Shown here: one piece after another, positions 48,044 to 56,572 of the stretch
Layout: each line of letters begins with the position of its first letter
Numbering within the stretch: position 1 is the first letter of the stretch
Source of the DNA: Hymenobacter sp. 15J16-1T3B
GTDB lineage: Bacteria > Bacteroidota > Bacteroidia > Cytophagales > Hymenobacteraceae
NCBI RefSeq assembly: GCF_020711235.1
Contig: NZ_JAJFAV010000003.1
Span: forward strand, 124,001 to 188,000
DNA length: 64,000 nt
Direction of reading: 5' to 3'
Position numbers and translations under genes: made by a program
The notes under the pieces: model-generated
Told to the model about the DNA's origin: nothing
The model's input: the letters and a program-made list of their open reading frames with translations, nothing else
The model's database searches: none

Positions 48044-50326
48044 ATGGACAACTTCGTCAGAAGGTTACTACAGGCTTCGGTGGCAATGGCCCTGACTGCT
48101 GCGGTGGCTCAGCCTTCGATGGCCCAAGGCACCCGAAAGCAACTCAAGACCGCCAATAAGTTCTTTGACCAGGAGAACTACCGCGCCGCCATTCCTTACT
48201 ACGAGCAAGTACTGGCCAAAGACCCCAATAACGCCCTGGCGCTGTTCCGCGCCGGCATTTCCTACATGTCGTTCGACAAGGAAAAAGCCAGCGACTACAT
48301 CTACAAAGCCCAGAAGCTCAAGCCGAAGGTGTCAAAAGATGTGGAGTACTGGCTGGGTCGCGTTGACCACCTGAACTACAACTTCGACGAGGCCATTGCC
48401 CACTTCCAAGCGTACAACGCGACGCTGAAGAAGAAGGACACCCGCAAAGCCCAGTTGGCCCAGCTGATTCAGCACGCCAAAAACGCCAAGATTCAGTTCA
48501 ACTCGCCCAAGGACATCTTCGTGAAGAACCTCGGGCCCACGGTGAACACCTCCTACTCGGAGCACAGCCCGGTAATCTCGGCCGACGACAAAGTGCTGTT
48601 GTTCACCTCGCGCTCGGGCGAAGCCCGCGGTGCCGACCCGAACAACACCGCCCCTAGCGGCAAAGCCAAGGTCGCGGCCGACGGCGAGTACTACGAGGAC
48701 ATCTACGAGTCGAAGCGCCTGGGCGAAGACGAGTGGGAGAAGCCCCGCTCGCTGTCGGGCTCGCTCAACGGCAAAGGCCACGACGCCTCCATTCAGGTGT
48801 TCGACAACGACACCAAGCTGTTGATGTACCGCAACGACGAAAACGGTGACATCTTCTACTCGGAGAAAACCGGCGCTGACTGGTCGGAGCCCAAGAAGCT
48901 GAACGGCAACATCAACTCGAAAGCCTTCGAGTCGGATGCCTACATCACGCCGGACGGCCTGACGATTTACTTCTCGACGAGCAAGTACTCGGAGGACAAC
49001 ACGCTGGATATTTACTACTCCACGCGTCAGCCCGGCGGTGACTGGGGCCCGGCCAAGAGCATTGGCAACCAGATCAACACCAAGTACGACGACGACAGCC
49101 CGTACCTGAGCCGCGACGGCAAGACCCTGTACTTCGCCTCGCGTGGTCACAACACCATGGGCGGTTACGACATCTTCAAGTCGACCTGGGATGAGGCCGC
49201 CCGCGCTTGGGGCCGCCCCGAAAACATGGGCTACCCGGTGAACACCCCGGACGACGACACCTACTACCGTCTGTCGCCCGATGGTTCGTACGCCTACCTG
49301 TCCTCGTACCGCATCGGCGGCTACGGCGAGAAGGACATTTACACCATCAACTACATCAAGAACGTCAACATCAAGGGCAAGGTCTTCTCCTCCCGCGACT
49401 CCACGACGGTTATTCCGGGTGTAGAACTGGTGTTTAACGGGCAGACCGCTTCGAAAGAAGTTATCAGCTTCCGCGACGTGACCAAGCCCGACTCGGGCAG
49501 CTACCAGGTGAACGTGCTGTCGGGTCGTTCGTACCAGGTGGCGCTGTCGAAAGACGGCAAGAACATCACGACCGAGGAGTTTGCCGTGCCGGTGGTAACG
49601 AACGACTCGACTACCATCACCAAGAACTTCTACATCCCGTACGTGGACACGACCTCGCTGGCAGGCGTGAACATGAAGCCGATTTACTTCGACACGGACA
49701 AGTACAACCTGCGTCCGGAGTCGGTAAAGCAGCTCAACAACGTGGCGGGCGTGATGAAGGCCAACCCCGGCCTGAACATCTCCATCGAGGGCCACTGCGA
49801 CTCGCGTAACACTGACGAGTACAACATGGTACTCGGTCAGAACCGTGCCAACTCGGCCTTCAACTACCTGAAGAAGAACGGCGTGACGCAGACGCGTATG
49901 GTGACCGTGAGCTACGGTGAGCGTCGTCCGGCTGCCCCGAACGATTCGCCGGAGAACATGCAGCTCAACCGCCGCGTGGAATTCAAACCGATTCTGAAGG
50001 AAGGCCAGACCATCAACGACGTGATGTCGGCTCCGGCCGGCGGCGCGGGTGCTAGCACCACGACCACCGGTACCTCGACAACCACCACGACGACTGGCAC
50101 CTCGTCGGGCACGGCCGCTCCGCTGCAGCCTGGCAAAACCAAGGTGAAAGCCGCCGACGGCACCAAGGTGAAAACCAAGGTGGACGAGGACAGCGACAAA
50201 GTGAAAGTGAAAACCGAAGCTGCCAGCGGCGCCAAGACCAAGACCACGACCAAAAACGGGGAACTGGACGGCAAAGCCAAGGACGAAGCCGGTGACAAGA
50301 CCAAGGTGAAAACCAAAAACGAGTAG
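48044..50326 (+). CDS. PorE-like OmpA-family protein (TPR, PD40, OmpA), T9SS-associated
   Basis: A 760-residue envelope protein with the architecture of PorE: signal peptide (cleavage near P-S-M-A-Q), TPR repeats (about 30-140), WD40-like PD40 repeats (about 175-430; S-P-Y-L-S-R-D-G-K-T-L-Y-F-A-S), a CRD-type domain (about 440-540) and an OmpA peptidoglycan-binding domain (about 550-660; I-Y-F-D-T-D-K-Y-N-L and Q-N-R-A-N-S-A). In P. gingivalis PorE tethers the type IX secretion machine to peptidoglycan. No lipobox here. A 100-residue Lys/Thr-rich tail follows. GGT and CGT codons are more frequent than in neighbours, suggesting high expression. Confidence 0.85.
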   Translation: MDNFVRRLLQASVAMALTAAVAQPSMAQGTRKQLKTANKFFDQENYRAAIPYYEQVLAKDPNNALALFRAGISYMSFDKEKASDYIYKAQKLKPKVSKDVEYWLGRVDHLNYNFDEAIAHFQAYNATLKKKDTRKAQLAQLIQHAKNAKIQFNSPKDIFVKNLGPTVNTSYSEHSPVISADDKVLLFTSRSGEARGADPNNTAPSGKAKVAADGEYYEDIYESKRLGEDEWEKPRSLSGSLNGKGHDASIQVFDNDTKLLMYRNDENGDIFYSEKTGADWSEPKKLNGNINSKAFESDAYITPDGLTIYFSTSKYSEDNTLDIYYSTRQPGGDWGPAKSIGNQINTKYDDDSPYLSRDGKTLYFASRGHNTMGGYDIFKSTWDEAARAWGRPENMGYPVNTPDDDTYYRLSPDGSYAYLSSYRIGGYGEKDIYTINYIKNVNIKGKVFSSRDSTTVIPGVELVFNGQTASKEVISFRDVTKPDSGSYQVNVLSGRSYQVALSKDGKNITTEEFAVPVVTNDSTTITKNFYIPYVDTTSLAGVNMKPIYFDTDKYNLRPESVKQLNNVAGVMKANPGLNISIEGHCDSRNTDEYNMVLGQNRANSAFNYLKKNGVTQTRMVTVSYGERRPAAPNDSPENMQLNRRVEFKPILKEGQTINDVMSAPAGGAGASTTTTGTSTTTTTTGTSSGTAAPLQPGKTKVKAADGTKVKTKVDEDSDKVKVKTEAASGAKTKTTTKNGELDGKAKDEAGDKTKVKTKNE

Positions 50327-50348
50327 CCTTACCTACTCGGGCACCGCC

Positions 50349-50387
50349 AAAAGCGGGTCGGACCAGGGGTCCGACCCGCTTTTTTTT
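50349..50387 (+). terminator. Rho-independent terminator
   Basis: Stem AAAAGCGGGTCGGACC / GGTCCGACCCGCTTTT, loop AGG, followed by more T. It separates the porE-like gene from ubiE. Confidence 0.85.
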
Positions 50388-50458
50388 AACATTATGCGGA
50401 CCTAACCGTTCTAATTGGGCAATTTGCGGCCCCTTTGGCCGTTTGTACGCCCACCGCC

Positions 50459-51184
50459 ATGACCGTAGTACCCTACAAAGACGACTCCGCCGACAAGAAG
50501 ACCCAGGTAGCGCAGATGTTTAACAGCATCGCGGGGAAGTATGACTTCCTAAACCACTTCCTGAGCGCCGGCACCGATATCTACTGGCGGCGCAAAGCCG
50601 TGGGCGAGCTGAAAGCCCTGCACCCAAGCCGCATCCTCGACATTGCCACCGGCACCGGAGACTTTGCCTTCGAAACGCTCAAGCTCGGTGAGCAGGCCCA
50701 CGTGACGGGCGTTGATATTTCGGAGGGCATGCTGGAGGTGGGCCGCCGCAAGGTGCGCGACCGGGGCCTCGGCCACCGCGTGGAGCTGCAACTCGGCGAC
50801 TCCGAGAACCTGCCTTTTGCGGACAACACCTTCGATGCGGTGACGGCTTCGTTTGGGGTGCGTAACTTTGAAAACCTGCGGCAGGGCCTGGCCGAAATGC
50901 AGCGCGTGCTCCGACCGGGCGGCAAAGTGGTGATTCTGGAGTTTTCCAAACCCCGGAAATTTCCCTTCAAACAGGCCTACAACTTCTACTTCCGGCACAT
51001 TCTGCCGGTGTTTGGCAAATTGATTTCCAAGGACCGCGCGGCCTACACATACCTGCCCGAATCGGTGCAGGCTTTTCCCGACGGTCCGGATTTTCTGACC
51101 ATCCTGCGCGAGGTCGGATTTACTTCTCCCCAATGGCAACCGCTCACCTTCGGCATCAGCTCCATTTACACCGCCACCAAGTAA
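50459..51184 (+). CDS. ubiE: Demethylmenaquinone methyltransferase UbiE/MenG
   Basis: A 241-residue SAM-dependent enzyme for the last step of menaquinone synthesis. V-A-Q-M-F-N-S-I-A-G-K-Y-D-F-L-N-H (about 17-33), SAM motif L-D-I-A-T-G-T-G-D-F-A (about 62-72), and S-F-G-V-R-N-F-E-N, then L-E-F-S-K-P. Start is ATG 50459 (MTVVPYKDDS). It is followed directly by porT, a gene order common in Bacteroidota. Confidence 0.95.
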   Translation: MTVVPYKDDSADKKTQVAQMFNSIAGKYDFLNHFLSAGTDIYWRRKAVGELKALHPSRILDIATGTGDFAFETLKLGEQAHVTGVDISEGMLEVGRRKVRDRGLGHRVELQLGDSENLPFADNTFDAVTASFGVRNFENLRQGLAEMQRVLRPGGKVVILEFSKPRKFPFKQAYNFYFRHILPVFGKLISKDRAAYTYLPESVQAFPDGPDFLTILREVGFTSPQWQPLTFGISSIYTATK

Positions 51185-51186
51185 CG

Positions 51187-51933
51187 TTGCGCCTGCTGGC
51201 GTTGCTGCTGCTGGGGCTGCCCACGGCGGCCCTGGCTCAGAACAAAAGCTACACCAAAGCCAAGCGTGGCAAAAACGGGCAGGTAAAGTCCGTGACGGTG
51301 AACAACCTGCCGGGCTACGACGACCGGTGGTACCGGCCAGGCTTCAACATCGGACTGAACCTGTCGCGCTACCGGCTGGAACACTCGCAGTACTACGCAG
51401 ACCGGATTCGGAACGGGAACGGCATTGCGGCCAACGCCAAGGTGAACCCCGGTTTTTCGGTGGGCTTCGTCAACGACGTGCGCCTGGCCGACCACTGGAA
51501 CCTACGCTTTATTCCGGGCGTGTCGTTTCTGACGCGGCAGGTGGAATTCAAGGCCGTGGGCAACGTCACGGAGGAAATCAACAACCAGGAAATCGGCTCG
51601 ACGCAGCTGGATCTGCCGTTGTTGGTGAAATTCAAGTCGGACCGGCGCCGCAACACCCGGGCCTACCTGGTGGGGGGCGTGCGGCAGAGCTTCAACATCG
51701 GCAACCGCCGCCGCGACCCGGAGCGCAACCAGATGCAGGTGGGCACTTCGGACTTCGCCATCGAGTATGGGGTGGGGCTGGACATGTTCTATCCCTTCTT
51801 CAAGTTCGCGCCCGAGCTGCGGTTCTCGCACGGGCTGACCAACCTGGCCCAGCCGGGCGCCCCGGACCTGTACTCGCGCAGCTTCCAGCGCATCCGCACC
51901 AACACGGTGACGTTTTACTTCACGTTTGAATAA
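51187..51933 (+). CDS. porT: PorT-family outer-membrane protein of type IX secretion
   Basis: About 248 residues. Signal peptide (from the TTG at 51187: L-R-L-L-A-L-L-L-L-G-L-P-T-A-A-L-A-Q), then an eight-stranded barrel with R-P-G-F-N-I-G-L-N-L-S-R-Y, F-S-V-G-F-V-N-D-V-R-L-A-D-H-W-N-L-R-F-I-P-G, and the aromatic end V-T-F-Y-F-T-F-E. PorT is needed for T9SS assembly and gliding in relatives. TTG 51187 is two bases after the ubiE stop; ATG 51133 would overlap ubiE by 52 bases and lengthen the n-region unusually, so start is uncertain. Confidence 0.88.
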   Translation: MRLLALLLLGLPTAALAQNKSYTKAKRGKNGQVKSVTVNNLPGYDDRWYRPGFNIGLNLSRYRLEHSQYYADRIRNGNGIAANAKVNPGFSVGFVNDVRLADHWNLRFIPGVSFLTRQVEFKAVGNVTEEINNQEIGSTQLDLPLLVKFKSDRRRNTRAYLVGGVRQSFNIGNRRRDPERNQMQVGTSDFAIEYGVGLDMFYPFFKFAPELRFSHGLTNLAQPGAPDLYSRSFQRIRTNTVTFYFTFE

Positions 51934-51949
51934 TTTGTAATTGGCAAGT

Positions 51950-52016
51950 GGCTGAATGGCTGAGTGGTTGCGGGTTCTGGCGTCGTCAGAACAACCGACC
52001 AGTTGGCCATTCAGCC
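51950..52016. repeat. Long intergenic hairpin
   Basis: Outer arms GGCTGAATGGC (51950-51960) and its complement (52006-52016), plus an inner pairing GTTCTG/CAGAAC. It could act as a terminator of porT or as an RNA structure in the leader of the SDR gene. Confidence 0.55.
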
Positions 52017-52034
52017 GTTTAACCGTTTCTGAAC

Positions 52035-52787
52035 ATGAAAACAGCACTTGTAACCGGCGCTTCGTCGGGCATCGGACGGGCTACGGCCGTGGCGCTGGCG
52101 CAGGCGGGCTTTCGGCTGGTGATAACCGGACGGCGGCGGGAGCGGCTGGAGGGACTGGCCGCCGCGCTGGCCCCGGCGCCGGTGCACATGCTGACCTTTG
52201 ACGTGCGCGACCGGGCGGCGGCCGTGGCAGCCGTGGATAGCCTGCCGGCCGAATTCCAGGAAATCGACGTACTCGTCAACAACGCCGGCAACGCCCACGG
52301 GCTGGCCCCGATTCAGGACGGGGACCCCGCGGATTGGGACCTGATGCTGGACAGCAACGTGCGCGGGCTGCTGAACGTGACCCACGCGGTGCTGCCGGTG
52401 ATGCGCGCGCGCCGCAGCGGTTTCATCGTCAACATCGGCTCCATTGCCGGGCACGAAGCCTACGCCAACGGCAACGTGTACTGCGCTTCCAAGGCCGCCG
52501 TGGCCTCGCTCAGCAAGGGCATGCGACTGGACCTGATCAGCCTGGGTATCCGGGTGGCCGAGGTGAACCCCGGTGCAGTGGAAACCGAGTTTTCGCAGGT
52601 GCGCTTCAAGGGCGACGAGGAGCGGGCCGCCAAGGTGTACCAGGGCTTCGAGCCGCTCAAGCCGGAAGACGTGGCCGAGGTGATTCAGTTCATAGTGACG
52701 CGCCCGCCGCACGTGACGATTTCGGAAGTTACCATCCTGGCCGGGGCGCAGGCCGCAGCCACTACCATTGTTAAACAGCCCATTTAG
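52035..52787 (+). CDS. Short-chain dehydrogenase (YdfG-like)
   Basis: A 250-residue NAD(P)-dependent oxidoreductase. T-G-A-S-S-G-I-G (about 7-14), N-N-A-G (about 83), catalytic Ser in I-G-S-I-A-G (about 138) and Y-x-x-x-K in V-Y-C-A-S-K-A-A (about 151-155). T-G-R-R after the second strand favours NADPH. The pattern V-N-P-G-A-V-E-T-E-F-S-Q-V-R-F-K-G-D matches the YdfG group acting on 3-hydroxy acids such as serine or allo-threonine. Substrate is by analogy only. Confidence 0.93.
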   Translation: MKTALVTGASSGIGRATAVALAQAGFRLVITGRRRERLEGLAAALAPAPVHMLTFDVRDRAAAVAAVDSLPAEFQEIDVLVNNAGNAHGLAPIQDGDPADWDLMLDSNVRGLLNVTHAVLPVMRARRSGFIVNIGSIAGHEAYANGNVYCASKAAVASLSKGMRLDLISLGIRVAEVNPGAVETEFSQVRFKGDEERAAKVYQGFEPLKPEDVAEVIQFIVTRPPHVTISEVTILAGAQAAATTIVKQPI

Positions 52788-52821
52788 ACGGGCCGCGAGC
52801 GGCACGCTTGCGCCACCGTAC

Positions 52822-52853
52822 AACAGCCCGCCTCTCGGCGGGCTGTTTGTTTT
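52822..52853. terminator. Rho-independent terminator
   Basis: Stem AACAGCCCGCC / GGCGGGCTGTT, loop TCTC, then a T-rich tract, right after the SDR gene and shared with the convergent hydrolase. Confidence 0.8.
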
Positions 52854-53512
52854 TACGCTTGCTGAGCGAGCTGGATCAGGACGGCCGGCTTTAGCTCGTG
52901 GCGGCCCTCAAACCACACCATGTGCGGCTGGGCGCCGTGGCTGCGCAACAACGCCAGCTGTTCGTCGACGCGGTCCTCGGCCAGGTAACTGTCGCCGTCG
53001 CCGCACACGAAGCTGAGGCGCGGAATCCGCGTCAGTAGGGCTGCGGCGGCAGCCGGGTCGACGTCGGCGGGGAAAGTGCCGGCCCAGAGCACGAGGTGGG
53101 CCGGCGTGCGGCCGCCGCGCAGCAGCCAGCGGCTGACGGTGGTGGCGCCCTGCGAAAAGCCCAGCACGCACAGCTCGACATCCGCCGGGGCTTGCGCGAG
53201 CAGCCGCTGGAGCAGCGCGTCGAGGTAAGCGGAAAAGTCCTCGATTTCAGTGAGGCGGTCTTCGCTGGTCATCCAGGTGGCGCCCACGCGGCCGCCGTTG
53301 CCCTGCAGATAAAAGCGGGACAGGCCCTCGGGCGCCACGACCACCGTGCCCGGCACCTGCTCGACGACCGAGCGGAAATGGCGGATAAAGTAGCTGGCCA
53401 GCTGGCCGTAGCCGTGGCAAACCACCCACAGGCGGCGGGCGGAGGCCAACTCGCCGAGTTGGAAATACCGGGCGGTGCGGGGCACCTGCAGGCGGTGTTC
53501 GTGAACGTCCAT
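52853..53512 (-). CDS. Alpha/beta hydrolase (carboxylesterase/phospholipase type)
   Basis: A 219-residue cytoplasmic hydrolase. Nucleophile elbow G-F-S-Q-G (about 116-120), oxyanion region C-H-G-Y-G, and probable acid/base D (C-G-D-G-D-S) and H in F-E-G-R-H-E (about 206). Size and elbow match the phospholipase/carboxylesterase family, whose members cleave short acyl esters. Start is ATG 53512 (MDVHEH); a TTG three codons upstream is also open. The cdd terminator falls immediately upstream. Confidence 0.85.
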   Translation of the reverse strand: MDVHEHRLQVPRTARYFQLGELASARRLWVVCHGYGQLASYFIRHFRSVVEQVPGTVVVAPEGLSRFYLQGNGGRVGATWMTSEDRLTEIEDFSAYLDALLQRLLAQAPADVELCVLGFSQGATTVSRWLLRGGRTPAHLVLWAGTFPADVDPAAAAALLTRIPRLSFVCGDGDSYLAEDRVDEQLALLRSHGAQPHMVWFEGRHELKPAVLIQLAQQA

Positions 53513-53521
53513 AGCGGGCAA

Positions 53522-53557
53522 AACGGGCGGCGGCGCAATAACCGCCCGCCGCCCGTT
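53522..53557 (-). terminator. Terminator of the cytidine deaminase gene
   Basis: Stem AACGGGCGGCGG / CCGCCGCCCGTT (12 bp) followed by T on the minus strand; starts five bases after the cdd stop. Confidence 0.7.
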
Positions 53558-53561
53558 GGAG

Positions 53562-54050
53562 TTAGCCGCGGGCCGGCAGCACGTCCGACATAAACTGGAA
53601 GGGCAACAGGTCGGTGAGGCTGCGGAAGCGCCAGATTGTGCCGTTTGGGCCCGGCAGCAGCAGCGGAATAGCCTGGCCCTGGCGGCTTTCGGATTCCTGC
53701 ATTACCTGGCGGCAAGCGCCGCAGGACGTGACGGCCACAAAGTCGCCGTGTTGGGGGCGGGCGGCCACGGCCATGAGCTTCACGGTGCGCCCGGGCTGGT
53801 TGTTCAGGCCGAAGAGCACCGTGCGCTCAGCGCACAGCCCCGAGGGGTACGCAGCGTTTTCCTGGTTGGTGTTCCACACGATGCTGTCGTCGTCGAGCAG
53901 CAGGGCGGCGCCCACGTGGAAGTGCGAGTAGGGCGCGTAGGCGTGGTCGGTGGCGGCTTGGGCAGCCTGCCAGCAGCGGGCTTCGTCGGCGCTGAGTTCA
54001 GCGGGCGTAAGCACGTCGGCGGTGATGGTAAGGTTCAGGGTTTGGGCCAT
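53562..54050 (-). CDS. cdd: Cytidine deaminase
   Basis: A 162-residue zinc enzyme of pyrimidine salvage, cytidine to uridine. Zn site and catalytic Glu: C-A-E-R-T-V-L-F (about 92-99) and C-G-A-C-R-Q (about 130-135, P replaced by G-A). Substrate N-x-E: N-T-N-Q-E-N-A-A-Y-P-S-G. It carries about 25 extra N-terminal residues over the compact tetrameric enzyme. Start is ATG 54050; a TATTTTCG box (minus, 54125-54132) may be its promoter. Confidence 0.92.
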   Translation of the reverse strand: MAQTLNLTITADVLTPAELSADEARCWQAAQAATDHAYAPYSHFHVGAALLLDDDSIVWNTNQENAAYPSGLCAERTVLFGLNNQPGRTVKLMAVAARPQHGDFVAVTSCGACRQVMQESESRQGQAIPLLLPGPNGTIWRFRSLTDLLPFQFMSDVLPARG

Positions 54051-54253
54051 CTGCGGGCTCAAAAACGGCGGGAAAAGAAGGGAATGCAGCCACCTGAACG
54101 GTGGCCCCGTTGGGCCACGGGGGACGAAAATAGTACATTTCGGGCAGGAATCAGTTGTCCGGGGCGAGTTGGCCATTGTCCGTAATTGAAAAATTGGCAG
54201 CCCGCACGCCCGATGACTGGTAACCAGCCATTGCCAACACCCTTCCCACCCGC

Positions 54254-55609
54254 ATGACTCGCATCCTCCTGCTCGGCGCCGGCCGCTCGGCGTCCTCCCT
54301 GATTCAGTACCTGCTCCGCCACCTCGCCGCCGAAGACTGGCAACTCACCATTGCCGACGTCAACCCCGAGCCGTTGCGCGCCCTGGTGGCTCCGCACGGC
54401 GAGCGGGCCCGGGCAGTGGCCTTTGAAATCGGGCAGACGGAGCGGCTGCACGAGCTGGTGGCCGCGCATGAGGTGGTGGTGTCGATGCTGCCGGCGTTGT
54501 TTCACCCGCTGGTGGCCCAGGCCTGCCTGCACCACGGCCGGCACCTGGCCACGGCTTCGTACGCCACCGAGGAAATCCGCGGGTTCGACGCCCAGGCTGC
54601 GGCGCAGGGGCTGACCTTCCTGATGGAATGCGGCCTCGACCCCGGCCTGGACCACATGTCGGCCCTGCCCGTCATCGAGGAAATCCGCGCCCAGGGCGGC
54701 CGGCTCACCTCGTTCAAGTCGTACTGCGGCGGGCTGATGGCGCCGGACTCGGAGGGCGACAACCCTTGGCGCTACAAGTTTACCTGGAACCCGCGCAACG
54801 TGGTGGTGGCCGGGCAGGGCACGGCCCGCTACATCGAGGGCGGCCACCCGCGCTTTATTCCCTACCAGCAGCTGTTTCGGCGCACCGAGCGGCTGGCCGT
54901 GCCCGGCTACGGCGAGTTTGAGGGCTACGCCAACCGCGATTCGCTGAGCTACCGCCCGCTCTACGGCCTCGACGACATCCCAACCATGCTGCGCGGCACC
55001 CTGCGCCGCCCGGGCTACTGCGCCGCCTGGGCCGCGCTGGTCAGCCTGGGCCTAACCGACGACTCCTACCGCCTCGGCAACGCCGCCGACCTGCCCTGGG
55101 CCCGCCTGCTGGAATCGTTCCTGCCGTCCGCGGCGCCCGGGCTGAGCTTAGCTGCCCGGACGGCCGCTTACCTGGGCCTCGACCCCGCCGGCGAGGAAAT
55201 GCAGCGGCTGGCCTGGGCGGGCGTGTTCGGGCCCGAGCCCGTGGGCCTGCCTGACGCCACGCCGGCTCAGCTGCTGGAAAAGCTGCTGACCGCCAAGTGG
55301 CAGCTGCAGCCCCACGACCACGACATGATTGTGATGCAGCACTTAGTAGAGTACGAACCGGCCGACGGCGGCCCGGTGCAGCAGCGCACTTCTTCGTTGG
55401 TCGTTACCGGCGACGATGCCGTGCACACGGCCATGGCCAAAACCGTGGGCTTGCCGCTGGGCATGGCCGTGCGGCGCCTGGCCCGCGGCGAAATCAGCCA
55501 CCGCGGCGTGGTGGTGCCGGTGCACGCCGACATATACCAGCCCATTCTGCAGGAGCTGGAAACGGAGTACAACATCCGTTTTGTGGAAAGCGCGCACGCG
55601 CTGGCCTAG
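54254..55609 (+). CDS. Saccharopine dehydrogenase-like oxidoreductase
   Basis: A 451-residue NAD(P)-dependent protein. Rossmann start I-L-L-L-G-A-G-R-S-A-S-S-L (about 4-16), V-V-S-M-L-P-A-L-F-H, then M-E-C-G-L-D-P-G-L-D-H-M-S and F-K-S-Y-C-G-G-L-M-A-P, all typical of the saccharopine dehydrogenase C-terminal type. In Bacteroidota this protein stands alone, without the lysine-ketoglutarate reductase half. Role in lysine metabolism is plausible but not shown. Confidence 0.9.
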   Translation: MTRILLLGAGRSASSLIQYLLRHLAAEDWQLTIADVNPEPLRALVAPHGERARAVAFEIGQTERLHELVAAHEVVVSMLPALFHPLVAQACLHHGRHLATASYATEEIRGFDAQAAAQGLTFLMECGLDPGLDHMSALPVIEEIRAQGGRLTSFKSYCGGLMAPDSEGDNPWRYKFTWNPRNVVVAGQGTARYIEGGHPRFIPYQQLFRRTERLAVPGYGEFEGYANRDSLSYRPLYGLDDIPTMLRGTLRRPGYCAAWAALVSLGLTDDSYRLGNAADLPWARLLESFLPSAAPGLSLAARTAAYLGLDPAGEEMQRLAWAGVFGPEPVGLPDATPAQLLEKLLTAKWQLQPHDHDMIVMQHLVEYEPADGGPVQQRTSSLVVTGDDAVHTAMAKTVGLPLGMAVRRLARGEISHRGVVVPVHADIYQPILQELETEYNIRFVESAHALA

Positions 55610-55630
55610 GCCAGCGGCGTTATCGGCACG

Positions 55631-56572
55631 ATGAAAGAGTATTTGCTGCTCCGGTTGCGCACCCAAACCCGGCAATGGGCCGAATTGGGCTGGTGGCGCG
55701 CGGCGCTGTTGCTGGTGCTGCTGGCGGCGGCCGGCCGGCAGCTATGGTTGGTGCTGGCCACCCAGCCCACGGCGCAATGGGCCGTGCCGCTGCTCACGAC
55801 CTTTGCCATCGTCGGGGCGCACCGTCAGCGCCCGGATTTGACGTTTCTGCAGCTCACCACCCCGCAGTACCGGCGCTGGCTGGTAGGGGAGTACCTGGCG
55901 TTGGGCCTGCTGGCGGCGGCTGGGCTGCTGGCCCTGGGCTACTGGCTTAGCGCCGTGCCCACGGCGCTGCTGCCGCCGCTGGCCGCTTGGTTGCCCGCCG
56001 CGGCCGAGCGCACCGCGCGCCGCCGGCGCAGCTTGGTGCGGGCCGAAGCCTTTGAGTGGGTGAGTGGGCTGCGCCGCCGAGCGGGGTGGCTGCTCTGGCT
56101 GGGGCTGCTGGGCGTGGCCGCGTGGCAGCGCGGGCACAGCGTCGCGCCCGCGGCGTGCCTGGTGGTCTGGCTGTTGGTGGTCGTGAGCTTCTACGACGCG
56201 CCCGAACCGGTGGAAATGCTGCTGACCGCCGCCCGCAGCCCCGGGCAGTGGCTGCGGGCCCGCTGGGGGTGGGCCGCCGCGTACTTTGGGCTCACCGCGG
56301 CGCCTTTTCTCGCCCTGCTGGGGTGGGGCCCGGCCGGCTGGGGAGGCGCGGCTGCCCTGCTGCTCTGGAGCCTGACGCTGCTAACCCTTGTCATCCTGGC
56401 CAAATACACGTTCTACCCGCACACCACCATCATGCGCTACGCCCAGGGCGGGGTGGTGGCCCTGGGCTTTCTGATTCTGGTCCACTCGGTGTACGCCGCC
56501 TTGCTGGCCGCCGCGCTGGTGGGCCTGGTCTGGCGCAGCCGTTACCGCCTCCGCACTTACCGCTATGATTAG
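55631..56572 (+). CDS. Probable ABC transporter permease
   Basis: A 313-residue integral membrane protein with about seven hydrophobic segments, basic loops (R-T-A-R-R-R-R-S), and no catalytic motif. Its stop overlaps the start of the ATPase gene by eight bases, so the two are translationally coupled and form one transporter. It does not resemble the standard ABC-2 permeases closely; function as the membrane partner is inferred from coupling. Starts 22 bases after the saccharopine dehydrogenase-like gene. Confidence 0.78.
   Translation: MKEYLLLRLRTQTRQWAELGWWRAALLLVLLAAAGRQLWLVLATQPTAQWAVPLLTTFAIVGAHRQRPDLTFLQLTTPQYRRWLVGEYLALGLLAAAGLLALGYWLSAVPTALLPPLAAWLPAAAERTARRRRSLVRAEAFEWVSGLRRRAGWLLWLGLLGVAAWQRGHSVAPAACLVVWLLVVVSFYDAPEPVEMLLTAARSPGQWLRARWGWAAAYFGLTAAPFLALLGWGPAGWGGAAALLLWSLTLLTLVILAKYTFYPHTTIMRYAQGGVVALGFLILVHSVYAALLAAALVGLVWRSRYRLRTYRYD

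Noticed and set aside
51940-52020. Possible tRNA between porT and the SDR gene
   Set aside because: TGGCTGAGTGGTT resembles a tRNA D-arm, but no T-arm, anticodon stem or acceptor stem can be formed.
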